Shown: positions 18,985 to 27,720, counted from the first letter of the stretch. The stretch: DNA of 64,000 bases from AWTP1-13 sp033764875 (GCA_033764875.1 JANRIO010000008.1:1-64000); one strand, 5' to 3'. Numbers and translations are program-made. The notes: generated by a model from the letters alone, not told the origin.

Positions 18985-19578
18985 ATGGCGATCGACGACG
19001 TCGTCGACCGGTTGGGACAGGATCGGGAGACCGGCAACAAGTGGGTCGGCGTCTACGTCGGCATTCTCGCGGTGCTGCTCGCCATCTGCAACGTCGGCGG
19101 CTCGAATGCCAGCAAGGACGCCATGCGCGCCCACATCGAGGCGGCCAACACCTGGGCCTTCTTCCAGGCCAAGAACATCCGGCGCACCACCCTCGGCATC
19201 GCCGCCGACGACCTGGAGCTGATCGGCGAGGGCCTCGCCGGCGCCTCGCCCGAGATGCGCCAGAGGTTCGCGGACAAGGTTGCTGCCTATCGCGAGCAGT
19301 CCAGCAGGCTCACCAGCGAGCCCGAGCGCGGCGAGGGGCTCGACGAGCTGTTCGCCCGCGGCAAGGCGCTGGAGTTGGACCGCGACACGGCCTTCCGCAA
19401 GGACCCCTACTTCGACTGGAGCCAGGCGCTGCTGCAGATCGCCATCGTGCTGGCCTCCGTGCACCTGATCATCGGTAGCCGCGGTCTGCTCGCCCTGAGC
19501 GGCGGCCTCGGCGTCGCCGGCGTGCTCTTGATGCTCAACGGCTTCACCCTGGCTGTGAACGTGCCGTTCCTCGGCTGA
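18985..19578 (+). CDS. DUF4337 membrane protein
   Basis: A 197-residue protein with one N-terminal transmembrane helix (about residues 24-40) and two C-terminal ones (about 152-170 and 172-190). A charged helical middle lies between them. The segment ASKDAMRAHIEAANTWAFFQAKNIRRT is the hallmark of the DUF4337 family. The function of that family is unknown. It starts 36 bp after gpmA and may be co-transcribed with it. ATG 18985 is preceded by a weak GGGGGGA site. Confidence 0.82.
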   Translation: MAIDDVVDRLGQDRETGNKWVGVYVGILAVLLAICNVGGSNASKDAMRAHIEAANTWAFFQAKNIRRTTLGIAADDLELIGEGLAGASPEMRQRFADKVAAYREQSSRLTSEPERGEGLDELFARGKALELDRDTAFRKDPYFDWSQALLQIAIVLASVHLIIGSRGLLALSGGLGVAGVLLMLNGFTLAVNVPFLG

Positions 19579-19597
19579 TCCCGCGAGGCACGGCGCC

Positions 19598-20443
19598 TCA
19601 TTCGCCATCGTCCCCTACAGCGCTGGACGGAGGCTTCTCCTTCCACCAACGCAACCGAGTCCCTTGACCAGGGAATTGAGTGCCATCGAGGGTGTGCTCT
19701 TCCGCAATTGATGATCGGGTCATTCGCTCACCAGGAACTCCGAACGAAATTGCATGCCGAAAATTCTCTGGGATCTCTATGCGAACAACTGGGCCGACTG
19801 TCGGGCAATCATAGAACATCACTAGTTGAGAGTTATTTCTATGAACTTCAGAGCCCACTTGGATTAAGGTAGCACTTTCTCCGCTTGCGAGTGATTTCTT
19901 CTTGGTCATCAAACCAATAGCGCCTTCTTTTTCTGCTTCTTTGTCGGGTTCTCCCTCCAGTATGGTTGTTCCAATTTTCATGATGCAGGTGTGGACTTTG
20001 CTCGGATGGTTTGGAATGCCCCATTCGTCTTGCGAAAGGTAATTCCACATCTGCTCTGCATGGTGAGATACGTTTTTTATTTCTCTCTCTGTCTTGGTTG
20101 TGACAGTGACATATTCTGTGCCCTCTATTTCCTCGATACTAACGACAGAGTAGTGACTCGTTGCCACAAATTTGTACCCGATTATCCTTGCAACCTCTTC
20201 CTTCATCTCGACTGGGAGAACGTAACGAAACGATGCCAAGAATACGTCTCTTGCCATCTGAAGTTTGATGATTCGGTCCACTGTTGCGGCAAGGAGCGAT
20301 GCGATGATGAGAGACAAGCCGATCTCTGTCACTACCTTTTCAATGATGTGATTGGGTATATTCTGAGCTCCAAATAGTATGGAAGTGCCTCCTAGAAACA
20401 TAGAAACAAGTACAACATATACTCGTGATTCTTTATGGTCCAT
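19598..20443 (-). CDS. Membrane-anchored protein of unknown function in an AT-rich island
   Basis: A 281-residue protein with two N-terminal membrane segments (about residues 8-27 and 36-55) and a soluble domain of about 220 residues rich in beta-type sequence (GTEYVTVTTKTEREIKN; QLVMFYDCPTVGPVVRIEI). I do not recognise the family. The gene is strikingly AT-richer than everything around it and uses codons such as AGA, ATA and TTA that are rare in the neighbours. It is convergent with the DUF4337 gene. Composition suggests recent horizontal gain. It is intact, with no frameshift. Confidence 0.8.
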   Translation of the reverse strand: MDHKESRVYVVLVSMFLGGTSILFGAQNIPNHIIEKVVTEIGLSLIIASLLAATVDRIIKLQMARDVFLASFRYVLPVEMKEEVARIIGYKFVATSHYSVVSIEEIEGTEYVTVTTKTEREIKNVSHHAEQMWNYLSQDEWGIPNHPSKVHTCIMKIGTTILEGEPDKEAEKEGAIGLMTKKKSLASGESATLIQVGSEVHRNNSQLVMFYDCPTVGPVVRIEIPENFRHAISFGVPGERMTRSSIAEEHTLDGTQFPGQGTRLRWWKEKPPSSAVGDDGE

Positions 20444-20632
20444 AACTGCCCATCCTTGTCGAGCGCGATAAACAGCTTTGAGAGTGCGGAATCCTTAGCT
20501 GTGGCTGCCTATGCTGTAAAGCCGCGACGATGGCGCGCTTGGAATTGCGTCCTGAATACTTGCGCTTCATGTCCGTGCGCGGTAATTATGGCGCTGCATA
20601 TAAGTGTTTGTCATCTAAGGGGAACGCCTGCC

Positions 20633-21748
20633 ATGTCGACGATCTCGCTGCTCCTCCTGCCGGGCGACGGAATCGGGCCCGAGGTGATGGTCGAGGTCGA
20701 GCGCGTGGTCGCGCTGCTCAACAAGAAGGGCAAGACCCAGTTCAAGACCGCGACCGATCTCGTCGGCGGGGCGGCCATCGACAAGTACGGCAAGCCGCTC
20801 AGCGACGACGGGCTCGCCAAGGCGAAGGCGGCGGACGCCGTCATCTTCGGCGCGGTGGGTGGGCCGAAGTGGGACAAGGTGCCCTACGAGATCCGGCCCG
20901 AGGCCGGCCTCCTGCGCCTGCGCAAGGACCTCGACCTGTTCGCCAACCTGCGGCCCGCCATCTGCTACCCGGCGCTGGCCGAAGCCTCCAGCCTGCGGCG
21001 CGAGGTGGTCGAGGGGCTCGACATCCTGATCCTGCGCGAGCTGACGGGCGGCACCTACTTCGGCGAGCCGAAGGAGATCGTGACGCTCGAGAACGGGCAG
21101 AAGCGCGCCGTCGACACCACGGTCTACACGACGAGCGAGATCGAGCGCATCGCCCGCGTCGCCTTCGACCTCGCCCGCAAGCGCCGCAACAAGGTGCACT
21201 CGGCCGAGAAGCGCAACGTGATGCGCACCGGCGTGCTGTGGAACGAGGTCGTCACCGCCACGCACGCGCGCGAGGCCAAGGACGTGGAGCTGCACCACAT
21301 CCTGGCCGACGCCTGCGCCATGCAGCTCGTGCGCCACCCCAAGCAGTTCGACGTCATCGTCTGCGACAACCTGTTCGGCGACATGCTCTCGGACGAGGCC
21401 GCCATGCTGACGGGCTCCATCGGCATGCTGCCCTCGGCCTCGCTCGGCGCCCCCGATCCCAAGACCGGCAAGGCGAAGGCGCTCTACGAGCCGGTGCACG
21501 GCTCGGCGCCCGACATCGCGGGCCAGGGCGTCGCCAATCCGATCGCGGCCATCGCCAGCTACGGCATGGCGCTGCGCTACTCGTGCGGCCTCGCCAAGGA
21601 GGCCGACCTGCTCGACAAGGCCATTGCCGGCACGCTGGCGCGGGGCCTGCGCACGAGCGACATCATGCAGCCCAACATGCGCAAGGTCGGCACCGGCGAG
21701 ATGGGCTCGGCCATCATCGAGGAGATCGAGAAGCTGATGGCGGCGTAG
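20633..21748 (+). CDS. leuB: 3-isopropylmalate dehydrogenase
   Basis: A 371-residue NAD-dependent beta-decarboxylating dehydrogenase for the third step of leucine synthesis. The GDGIGPEV N-terminus, the DLFANLRPA segment, LRELTGGTYFG and the C-terminal HGSAPDIAGQGVANP motif together identify LeuB over isocitrate or tartrate dehydrogenases. I placed the start at ATG 20633, with an AAGGGGA site upstream. The longer open frame runs into AT-rich island DNA and is not typical of the family. leuC, leuD and asd are not in the window. Confidence 0.95.
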   Translation: MSTISLLLLPGDGIGPEVMVEVERVVALLNKKGKTQFKTATDLVGGAAIDKYGKPLSDDGLAKAKAADAVIFGAVGGPKWDKVPYEIRPEAGLLRLRKDLDLFANLRPAICYPALAEASSLRREVVEGLDILILRELTGGTYFGEPKEIVTLENGQKRAVDTTVYTTSEIERIARVAFDLARKRRNKVHSAEKRNVMRTGVLWNEVVTATHAREAKDVELHHILADACAMQLVRHPKQFDVIVCDNLFGDMLSDEAAMLTGSIGMLPSASLGAPDPKTGKAKALYEPVHGSAPDIAGQGVANPIAAIASYGMALRYSCGLAKEADLLDKAIAGTLARGLRTSDIMQPNMRKVGTGEMGSAIIEEIEKLMAA

Positions 21749-21752
21749 CTTT

Positions 21753-21865
21753 GTCGTCCTCGGGCGTGTCCCGAGGACCCAAGGTCCAGCACGCGGGCGG
21801 CTCGAAATCTCAGTCGCGCGTGCCTCCAGGCGGGCTGGATGCTCGGAGCAAGTCCGAGCATGACA
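21753..21865. repeat. Palindromic repeat, family A copy
   Basis: Directly after leuB, the unit reads GTCGTCCTCGGGCGTGTCCCGAGGACCC. It ends near GGATGCTCGGAGCAAGTCCGAGCATGACA, whose internal arms are complementary. It may double as a transcription terminator between leuB and the TPP-enzyme operon. Confidence 0.7.
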
Positions 21866-21910
21866 AGCGGAGAGGTCTCTCTCTCCCTTGAAGCGGAACG
21901 AGGAGCAGGC

Positions 21911-22435
21911 ATGGCTGAGGCAGTCGACTGGTCGGCGGACGTCCTGCGCGAGATGAAGGCGCGCGAGATCAACACGCTGTGCACCATTCCGGACGGGGGC
22001 CTGACGCGGCTCCTCAACCTCGTCTCCGACGACAAAGCCATGCGCCTGATCACGCTCTCGACCGAGGAGGAGGGCATGGGGCTGGTCACCGGCCAGTGGC
22101 TGGGCGGCAAGCGCGCCATGATCGCCATGCAGTCCTCGGGCGTCGGCAACTGCATCAATGCGCTGGGCTTCCCGTCCGTGATGCGCGTGCCGTGCCTGAT
22201 GCTCGTCACGATGCGCGGGCAATGGGGCGAGTTCAATCCGTGGCAGGTCTCCATGGGGCAGGCGACGCGGCCGGTGCTGGAGGCCGTCGGCGTCAAGTGC
22301 TTTCCCGTCGACGACGCGGCCGAGATCGGCGAGACGTTCGCGGCCGCCGCCGACTTCGCCTTCAACAGCCGGCTCAGCGTCGCCGTGCTGGTCAGCCAGC
22401 GTGTGATCGGCGCCAAGGGGTTCGGACAGAAATGA
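21911..22435 (+). CDS. Sulfopyruvate/phosphonopyruvate decarboxylase-like alpha subunit
   Basis: A 174-residue N-terminal (pyrimidine-binding) half of a thiamine-diphosphate decarboxylase, resembling ComD and the alpha part of phosphonopyruvate decarboxylase. The segment STEEEGMGLVTGQWLGGK holds the Glu expected to activate the thiamine pyrimidine ring. ATG 21911 has a GAGGAG site. Its stop overlaps the beta-subunit start in an ATGA junction, so the two subunits are translationally coupled. ComDE act in coenzyme M synthesis in archaea, but bacterial homologues usually act on other 2-oxo acids. The substrate here is unknown. Confidence 0.83.
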   Translation: MAEAVDWSADVLREMKAREINTLCTIPDGGLTRLLNLVSDDKAMRLITLSTEEEGMGLVTGQWLGGKRAMIAMQSSGVGNCINALGFPSVMRVPCLMLVTMRGQWGEFNPWQVSMGQATRPVLEAVGVKCFPVDDAAEIGETFAAAADFAFNSRLSVAVLVSQRVIGAKGFGQK

Positions 22436-23022
22436 GCACGCGATCCAACAAGCTCGCCCGCCGCCCGCTGGTTGCCCGGCTTCTGGCGCAGCGCGACGGC
22501 GCCCTCGTGGTGCCGGGCCTCGGCAGCCCGACGTGGGACTGCTTCGCCGCCGGCGACAGCCCGGAATACCTCTACTCCTGGGGCGGCATGGGGCTTGCGG
22601 CCTCGACCGCGCTGGGGCTCGCCCTGGCGCGGCCCGACAAGCGCGTTCTGTGCCTCACCGGCGACGGCGAGATGATGATGGGCATCGGCTCGCTCGGCGT
22701 CATCGCCGACCAGGCCCCGCACAACCTCGCCATCCTCGTCCTCGACAACGAGCGCTTCGGCGAGACGGGCCGGCAGAAGGGCCTGACCGGCACCAGCACC
22801 GATCTCACCCTCGTCGCCAACGGTTTCGGCATCGCCAAGACCATGCTGGTGAACGAGGAGAGCCAGATCGCGGCGTTCGGCGATTTCCTGTTCCGCACGC
22901 CCGGCCCCGTGCTGGCGGTGGCCAAGATCGCGCTCAGCGAGGATCCCTGGGCGCTGCCCGAGAAGGACGGCGTGACCATCGCGCACCGCTTCCGCGTGGC
23001 GCTCGGCGTCGAGCAGGCCTGA
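22432..23022 (+). CDS. Sulfopyruvate/phosphonopyruvate decarboxylase-like beta subunit
   Basis: A 196-residue C-terminal (diphosphate-binding) half of the TPP enzyme, matching ComE. The thiamine-diphosphate/Mg motif runs from GDGEMMMG to NLAILVLDNERFG. TGRQKGLTGTSTDL follows, as in sulfopyruvate and phosphonopyruvate decarboxylases. The start ATG overlaps the alpha-subunit stop. An M20 peptidase gene starts 26 bp after its stop, suggesting a three-gene operon for degrading one compound. Confidence 0.83.
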   Translation: MSTRSNKLARRPLVARLLAQRDGALVVPGLGSPTWDCFAAGDSPEYLYSWGGMGLAASTALGLALARPDKRVLCLTGDGEMMMGIGSLGVIADQAPHNLAILVLDNERFGETGRQKGLTGTSTDLTLVANGFGIAKTMLVNEESQIAAFGDFLFRTPGPVLAVAKIALSEDPWALPEKDGVTIAHRFRVALGVEQA

Positions 23023-23048
23023 ACGGCAATCGAGGGCAGCGAGAGATC

Positions 23049-24215
23049 ATGACGCAGACGGCACACGAGACGCAGGTACTCGACTGGCTCGCGGGGCAGA
23101 AGGCCGCCATGCTGGCGCTGCTCCAGGAGGTCGTCGACACCGACAGCGGCAGCTACGACAAGGCCGGCGTCGATGCCGTGGGCGCCCGCTTCATCCGCTT
23201 CTTCGCCGAGCACGGCCTGCCGACCACGGTCGAGGCCAACGCCACCTACGGCGACGCCATCCACGTGCGCCTCGACGACGTCGTCCGCAACGACAAGCCG
23301 GTGCTGCTGATGGGCCATCGCGACACGGTGTTCCCCAAGGGCGAGGCCGGGCGCCGGCCGTTCCGCATCGAGGCGGGCCGCGCCTATGGGCCCGGCGTCG
23401 CCGACATGAAGGCCGGCCTCGTCATGAACGCCTTCGTGCTCGCCGCCATGAAGAAATTCGGCGCCCCCGTGCCGGTGATCGGGCTGATCACCTCGGACGA
23501 GGAGATCGCCTCGCCGTCGTCGCGGCCGATCATCGAGCGCGTGGCGCGCGACTGCCGGGCCGTGCTCAACGCCGAGCCGGGCCGGCCGTCGGGCAACATC
23601 GTCACGGGCCGCAAGGGCGGCGTCTTCATGGCCTTCGAGGTGACGGGCAAGGCCGCGCACTCGGGCGGCAACTTCGAGAAGGGCATCAGCGCCGTCGGCG
23701 AGCTGGCGCACAAGGTGGTGGCGCTGCACGCGCTGACCGGCCTGCGCCCCGGCATCACGGTGAACGTGGGTCTCGTCAAGGGCGGCCAGTCGGTGAACAC
23801 CACGGCGCCGTCCGCCGAGGGGCAGATCGACCTGCGCTACGTGAGGCGTGAGGACCGCGCCGTGGCGCTGGCCGAGGTCGAGCGCATCATCGCCACCTCC
23901 ACGGTCAAGGGCGCCACGGCCAGCCTGACCATCCGTGGCGAGTTCCTGCCGCTGGATGCCGGCGAGGCGGCGGCGGATCTGTTCGCCACCTACACAGACG
24001 CGGCCGCCGCGGCCGGCCTCAAGGTCGAGGGCGAGTTCACCGGCGGCTGTGCCGATTCCGGCTTCACGGCGGCCGTCGGCTGCCCGACGCTGTGCGCGAC
24101 CGGGCCGGTGGGCGCCAACGCCCACACGCCCGAGGAGGTGCTCGAGGTCGAGAGCATGGTGCCGCGCGCGCAGGCCGCAGCACTCACCATTCTGCGCCTG
24201 CCGCCGCAGGGGTAG
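23049..24215 (+). CDS. M20 family peptidase (carboxypeptidase G2-like)
   Basis: A 388-residue zinc peptidase similar to glutamate carboxypeptidase. The motifs are MGHRDTVFPKG (His/Asp ligands), GPGVADMKAGLVM (bridging Asp) and TSDEEIASPSSR (catalytic Glu pair). The dimerisation-domain AHSGGNFEKG segment follows. No signal peptide is visible, so it is cytoplasmic. It is the last gene of the probable operon with the TPP decarboxylase subunits, and may release an amino acid from a conjugated substrate. Confidence 0.87.
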   Translation: MTQTAHETQVLDWLAGQKAAMLALLQEVVDTDSGSYDKAGVDAVGARFIRFFAEHGLPTTVEANATYGDAIHVRLDDVVRNDKPVLLMGHRDTVFPKGEAGRRPFRIEAGRAYGPGVADMKAGLVMNAFVLAAMKKFGAPVPVIGLITSDEEIASPSSRPIIERVARDCRAVLNAEPGRPSGNIVTGRKGGVFMAFEVTGKAAHSGGNFEKGISAVGELAHKVVALHALTGLRPGITVNVGLVKGGQSVNTTAPSAEGQIDLRYVRREDRAVALAEVERIIATSTVKGATASLTIRGEFLPLDAGEAAADLFATYTDAAAAAGLKVEGEFTGGCADSGFTAAVGCPTLCATGPVGANAHTPEEVLEVESMVPRAQAAALTILRLPPQG

Positions 24216-24275
24216 GCCTCGCCCGATGCGGCCGGGTTCGCGCCGTGCCCACGCCGGCCGCGGCGCGAGCGCTCA

Positions 24276-24659
24276 CGGCCCAGTCCCGGCCAGGCGAGAG
24301 CCGGCATCGCGTTGCCTCGATCATTTCAGGACTTGATGGAAGCTGCGCGCTCTCGGGCAGCGCACCCACACTCTCGAGAATGCCCTCCAGCATGGCGCGC
24401 CGGCGTCAGCCCGGTGTCCCCGTTGCGCTTGATCCGACAGCTGAAAGATCGCGGATCGTCGTGCTCGCGCACGACGTCCGGGAAAGCCAAAGCAGAGAGA
24501 CAGGGCGCAAGGCGGATCGCGGCCAAGCCTGCTTCCGCCTTTCTCTGAACCACATGAGCTCGAGCTTGCCTTGATCCCCGCCTGCGCGGGGATGACGGTT
24601 GGGGATGTGTGGGCTCTCGACATTCTTCAACGTCACGGCCCAGTCCCGGCCAGGCGTTG
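24276..24659 (+). repeat. Direct repeat of about 23 bp
   Basis: CACGGCCCAGTCCCGGCCAG followed by GCG occurs at 24276 and again at 24637, both times on the plus strand. The two copies bracket the degenerate coding fragment and a family B hairpin. Direct repeats around such an insert are compatible with recombination or element insertion, but I see no transposase. Confidence 0.6.
24317..24482 (-). pseudogene. Degenerate copy of a protein-like fragment (copy Y)
   Basis: Read on the minus strand, this stretch matches the plus-strand stretch at about 44780-44950 over roughly 165 bases at about 80% identity by eye. It begins PDVVREHDDPRSFSCRIKRN. After about a 2-base loss and then a 1-base loss relative to the other copy, it ends RVWVRCPRARSFHQVLK before the stop. 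Matching ends in the same frame with indels between them suggest a decayed coding sequence, not a plain palindrome. The family is not recognised. Confidence 0.55.
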
Positions 24660-24832
24660 CATGGAGCGCCTGCACGGGTTCCATCTCACGCCAGCTCTGG
24701 TGCCGGAACCGAGGCTTGCGTGGATCCCCGCCTTGGCGTCGCGGAGGCGGGCATGACGGTTGGGGATGCAGTGGGCTCTCGACATTCTCCAACGTCATGC
24801 CCGCGCAGGCGGGCATCCAGGCACGCTCGAGT
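24559..24832. repeat. Cluster of family B hairpin repeats
   Basis: Three hairpins occur in 270 bp: CCCCGCCTGCGCGGGG (near 24576), a diverged CCCGCCTTGG/GGAGGCGGGC pair (near 24726) and GCCCGCGCAGGCGGGC (near 24800). The first two are followed by ATGACGGTTGGGGATG and by a shared GTGGGCTCTCGACATTC segment ending in CAACGTCA. The same ATGACGGTTGGGG tail occurs at 9998. The remainder of the 24216-25229 gap has no gene I can support. Confidence 0.75.
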
Positions 24833-24929
24833 CATGCCGACAAGCGAAAGTGTAGTCCTGTGGTCAAAACTTGCCCGTCGGTATCGCACCTTTGCTTGCG
24901 CGCAGCCGCCACGCCAACCATGCGCGCGG

Positions 24930-24992
24930 ATACCGCCGAGCTTTGCGCGCTATCGCCTGTCGCGACAGGTCAAACTTTAAGCTCGGCGGTAT
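24930..24992. repeat. Nested inverted repeat
   Basis: ATACCGCCGAGCTT at 24930-24943 is perfectly complementary to AAGCTCGGCGGTAT at 24979-24992. Between them sits a second, perfect 14-base palindrome, CCTGTCGCGACAGG, at 24956-24969. The two could form one long interrupted hairpin or a protein-binding site. It lies about 240 bp past the stop of the leftward DUF2130 gene and is the most regular structure in this gap. Confidence 0.75.
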
Positions 24993-25229
24993 CAGGCAAC
25001 GCGATGGGCCGGCTCTCGCCTCGCGGGGCGAGCGGGCGCGCGGCGCTTGATCGCGATCCGCGCGGCACTCGGCCACCTCCTGTGGCAGAGGCACCCGGTG
25101 CGCGCGGGGCCGCGCGCGTCCACGCCCGAGCCTTGCCGCGTACGGATGCGGCGACAGCCAATCGGCGCCCACCAGCCGCACGCGGAGCCGTTACCCTTGC
25201 TCGGCCCCGCCCAACCCCTGTGAGCCGCC

Positions 25230-26447
25230 TCAGGCCGCCTCGCCGGCCGCGTCGGCCTCCGGGCCGTTGCCGGCGGTGCCGATGATGCGGTCGACCTCGA
25301 AGGAGAGGTCGCCGCGCGCCTTCTCCACCGAGCGGATCAGCTTGTTGCGCTGGTCCCACAGGCGGCGGTGCGCCTCCTGCTCCTTCTGGTCGAGCTCGAG
25401 CATGCGCTTGACCTGGGTCTCGACCTGGTCGACGAGCTGCTTGAAGTGCTCCGAGGTGATGAAGCGGTAGAGATCCTCCGACTTCTGCCCGCGCTCCTCG
25501 CTGCTCGCCCGCAGCGCGTGCATGCGCAGCACCTGGCCGCGCAAGATCTGGGCCAGCGCCACGACGCGCGAGGGCGCCGCCACGATGACGCCGTCCTGCG
25601 GATGGATCTGCTGCTTGTCCTTGGGGAACTTGTTGCTCGACAGGATGGCGTGGTCGGCCCCTTCCGCGATCTTGTCGGCGCGCAGCTTGTTGACGAACTC
25701 GTTCTGCCAGGCGTTGCGGTTCTTGGCGTCGTAGATGATCTTGCCGCACTCCTGGCCGTTGTTGAGCACGATATGGATCACGTCGGCGCCGTTGACGCCC
25801 TTGCCGACGCGCCAGATGCGGTCCTCCGGGAACGCCTCCTTCAGCGCCTCGAACAGATCGATCTCGGAGGCCTCGCCGAGCTCGTTGGAGGTCTTGGCCT
25901 CGAGCTGGCGCTGCAGATCCTGCAGCTTCTGCTGCAGCCGCTGCGTCTCCTCGAAGGCCTTGGACTTCTCGGCGAGCACGGCCGCGTCGCGCTCCTGCTG
26001 CAGGGTCTCGCGGGCCAGCGCGACGCGCTCGGCGACGGACCTCTCCTGCTCGGCCTTGAGCGCGGCCATCTGCGCCTGGACGGCAGCCCGTGCGGCCTCC
26101 GCCTCCTCGAGCTTGCGCTGAAACTCGGCGGCCTTGGCGGCCTCGGAGGCTTGCGTCGCGGCCAGGATCCGCGCCCGCTCCTCGGCAAGGCGCGCGGCGG
26201 CGTCCGCCGCCGCCTGGCGCCGGGCGGCCTCGACCCCGGCCTCGAGGGCTGCCTTGGCCCGCGCCTTGATCTCGACCGCCTTGCGCTCGTGCTCGGCCAC
26301 CAGGGCGGCCATGCGCTGCTCCTGCTCCTCGGTCATGCGGCGGCGGATCTCCTCGAACTTGTCGTGGGAGATCGGCTGCTCGCACCAGGGGCAGAATTCC
26401 CCTTCCGTGTCATGGACATGCGCTGCCGCGCTGTTGAGACCTGCCAT
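25230..26447 (-). CDS. DUF2130 coiled-coil protein
   Basis: A 405-residue cytoplasmic protein. Residues 15-35 hold a small CPWC Cys pair that may bind metal. Residues 35-170 form a long Ala/Glu/Arg-rich coiled coil. The C-terminal domain (about 190-380) carries the DUF2130 core: GADVIHIV, CGKIIYDAKNRNAWQNEFV and DHAILSSNKFPKDKQQ. That core resembles a nuclease-like fold in published family descriptions, but the function is unproven. ATG 26447 has a GAGGAG site 7 bases upstream. It is divergent from the FAD oxidoreductase gene, with a 154-bp gap. Confidence 0.85.
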   Translation of the reverse strand: MAGLNSAAAHVHDTEGEFCPWCEQPISHDKFEEIRRRMTEEQEQRMAALVAEHERKAVEIKARAKAALEAGVEAARRQAAADAAARLAEERARILAATQASEAAKAAEFQRKLEEAEAARAAVQAQMAALKAEQERSVAERVALARETLQQERDAAVLAEKSKAFEETQRLQQKLQDLQRQLEAKTSNELGEASEIDLFEALKEAFPEDRIWRVGKGVNGADVIHIVLNNGQECGKIIYDAKNRNAWQNEFVNKLRADKIAEGADHAILSSNKFPKDKQQIHPQDGVIVAAPSRVVALAQILRGQVLRMHALRASSEERGQKSEDLYRFITSEHFKQLVDQVETQVKRMLELDQKEQEAHRRLWDQRNKLIRSVEKARGDLSFEVDRIIGTAGNGPEADAAGEAA

Positions 26448-26601
26448 CCGCCGCTCCTCATGATGCAAGGGACGCCCGCACACGCCGCCGACCAGTATGT
26501 TCTCTTTTTGTTCCAGGCGCAAGAGGCCATCAGACCGTTTCCCACGGTGCGCTGGAACCCGTCGCCGAAGCGTGGCATCACCCGATTCGCGAGGAGAGAC
26601 C

Positions 26602-27720
26602 ATGGCGAACGCGGCGGATGTTGAAATCGTGGTGGTGGGGGCCGGCGCCGTCGGCCTTGCCATCGGCCGCGCGCTCGCGGAGGCGGGCCACGAGGTGCTG
26701 GTGCTCGAGCAGCACGCCCTGATCGGCTCGGAGACGAGCTCGCGCAACAGCGAGGTCATCCACGCCGGCATCTACTACCCGACCGGCAGCCTCAGGGCGC
26801 GGCTGTGCGTCGCCGGCAAGCACATGCTCTACGATTTCTGCCGCGACCACGCCGTGCCGCACGCGCGCTGCACCAAGCTGCTCGTCGCCACCCACGACAG
26901 CCAGCTCAAGAAGCTCGCCCAGCTCGCCGAGACGGCCAAGGCCAACGGCGTCGACGACCTCGAGCCGCTCGATGCGGCCGCGGCACGGGCCCTGGAGCCG
27001 GAGCTTGCCTGCGTCGCGGCGCTGCTGTCGCCCTCCACCGGCGTCATCGACAGCCACGCCTACATGCTCACCCTGCAGGGGCTGATCGAGGCGGCCGGCG
27101 GCTCCGTGGTGCTGCGCTGCCCGGTGCTCGCCATCGACCGGCAGGCGGACGGGATCTTCAGGCTCACGACCGGGGGCGAGGATGCGGGCACGCTGACCTG
27201 CCGGCGCCTCGTGCTGTCGGCGGGCCTGCACGCCTCCAGGCTCGCCGCCACCCTCACCGCCTCGACGGGCTACGTGCCGCCGCCCACCTACTATGCCAAG
27301 GGGCAGTACTACGCGCTGTCCGGCCGCTCGCCGTTCGCGCGCCACATCTATCCGATGCCGGACGGCGCCTGGCTCGGCCTGCACGCCACCGTCGACATCG
27401 GCGGGCGCTGCAAGTTCGGCCCCGACATCGCCTGGATCCCCGACATCGACTACACCTTCGAGCCCGAGAAGCTTGCCGCCTTCCTCGATTTCATCCGCAC
27501 CTACTATCCCGGCCTCGACGTGGCGCGGCTGCATCCCGACTACACCGGCATCCGGCCGAAGCTCTACCGGGAGGGCGAGGCGGTGCCGGACTTCTTCATC
27601 CATGGCCAGGCCGTGCACGGCATCGAGGGGCTGGTCGCGCTCTACGGCATCGAGAGCCCGGGCCTCACCGCCTCGCTCGCCATCGGCGCGCGGGTTGCCG
27701 AGATGCTGGAGGCCGCCTAG
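26602..27720 (+). CDS. L-2-hydroxyglutarate oxidase-like FAD oxidoreductase
   Basis: A 372-residue DAO-superfamily flavoenzyme. GAGAVGLAIGRAL is the FAD Rossmann motif. SRNSEVIHAGIYYPTGSLRARLC matches the LhgO/L2HGDH signature, and the late HPDYTGIRPKL segment does too. It probably oxidises L-2-hydroxyglutarate or a similar 2-hydroxy acid, passing electrons to quinone. ATG 26602 follows a GAGGAGAG site. No csiD or other glutarate genes are adjacent, so I leave the symbol blank. Confidence 0.85.
   Translation: MANAADVEIVVVGAGAVGLAIGRALAEAGHEVLVLEQHALIGSETSSRNSEVIHAGIYYPTGSLRARLCVAGKHMLYDFCRDHAVPHARCTKLLVATHDSQLKKLAQLAETAKANGVDDLEPLDAAAARALEPELACVAALLSPSTGVIDSHAYMLTLQGLIEAAGGSVVLRCPVLAIDRQADGIFRLTTGGEDAGTLTCRRLVLSAGLHASRLAATLTASTGYVPPPTYYAKGQYYALSGRSPFARHIYPMPDGAWLGLHATVDIGGRCKFGPDIAWIPDIDYTFEPEKLAAFLDFIRTYYPGLDVARLHPDYTGIRPKLYREGEAVPDFFIHGQAVHGIEGLVALYGIESPGLTASLAIGARVAEMLEAA

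Noticed and set aside
19991..20377. Cys-rich 128-residue plus-strand frame in the AT-rich island
   Set aside because: It lies opposite the longer intact minus-strand gene and has no ribosome site or recognisable domain.
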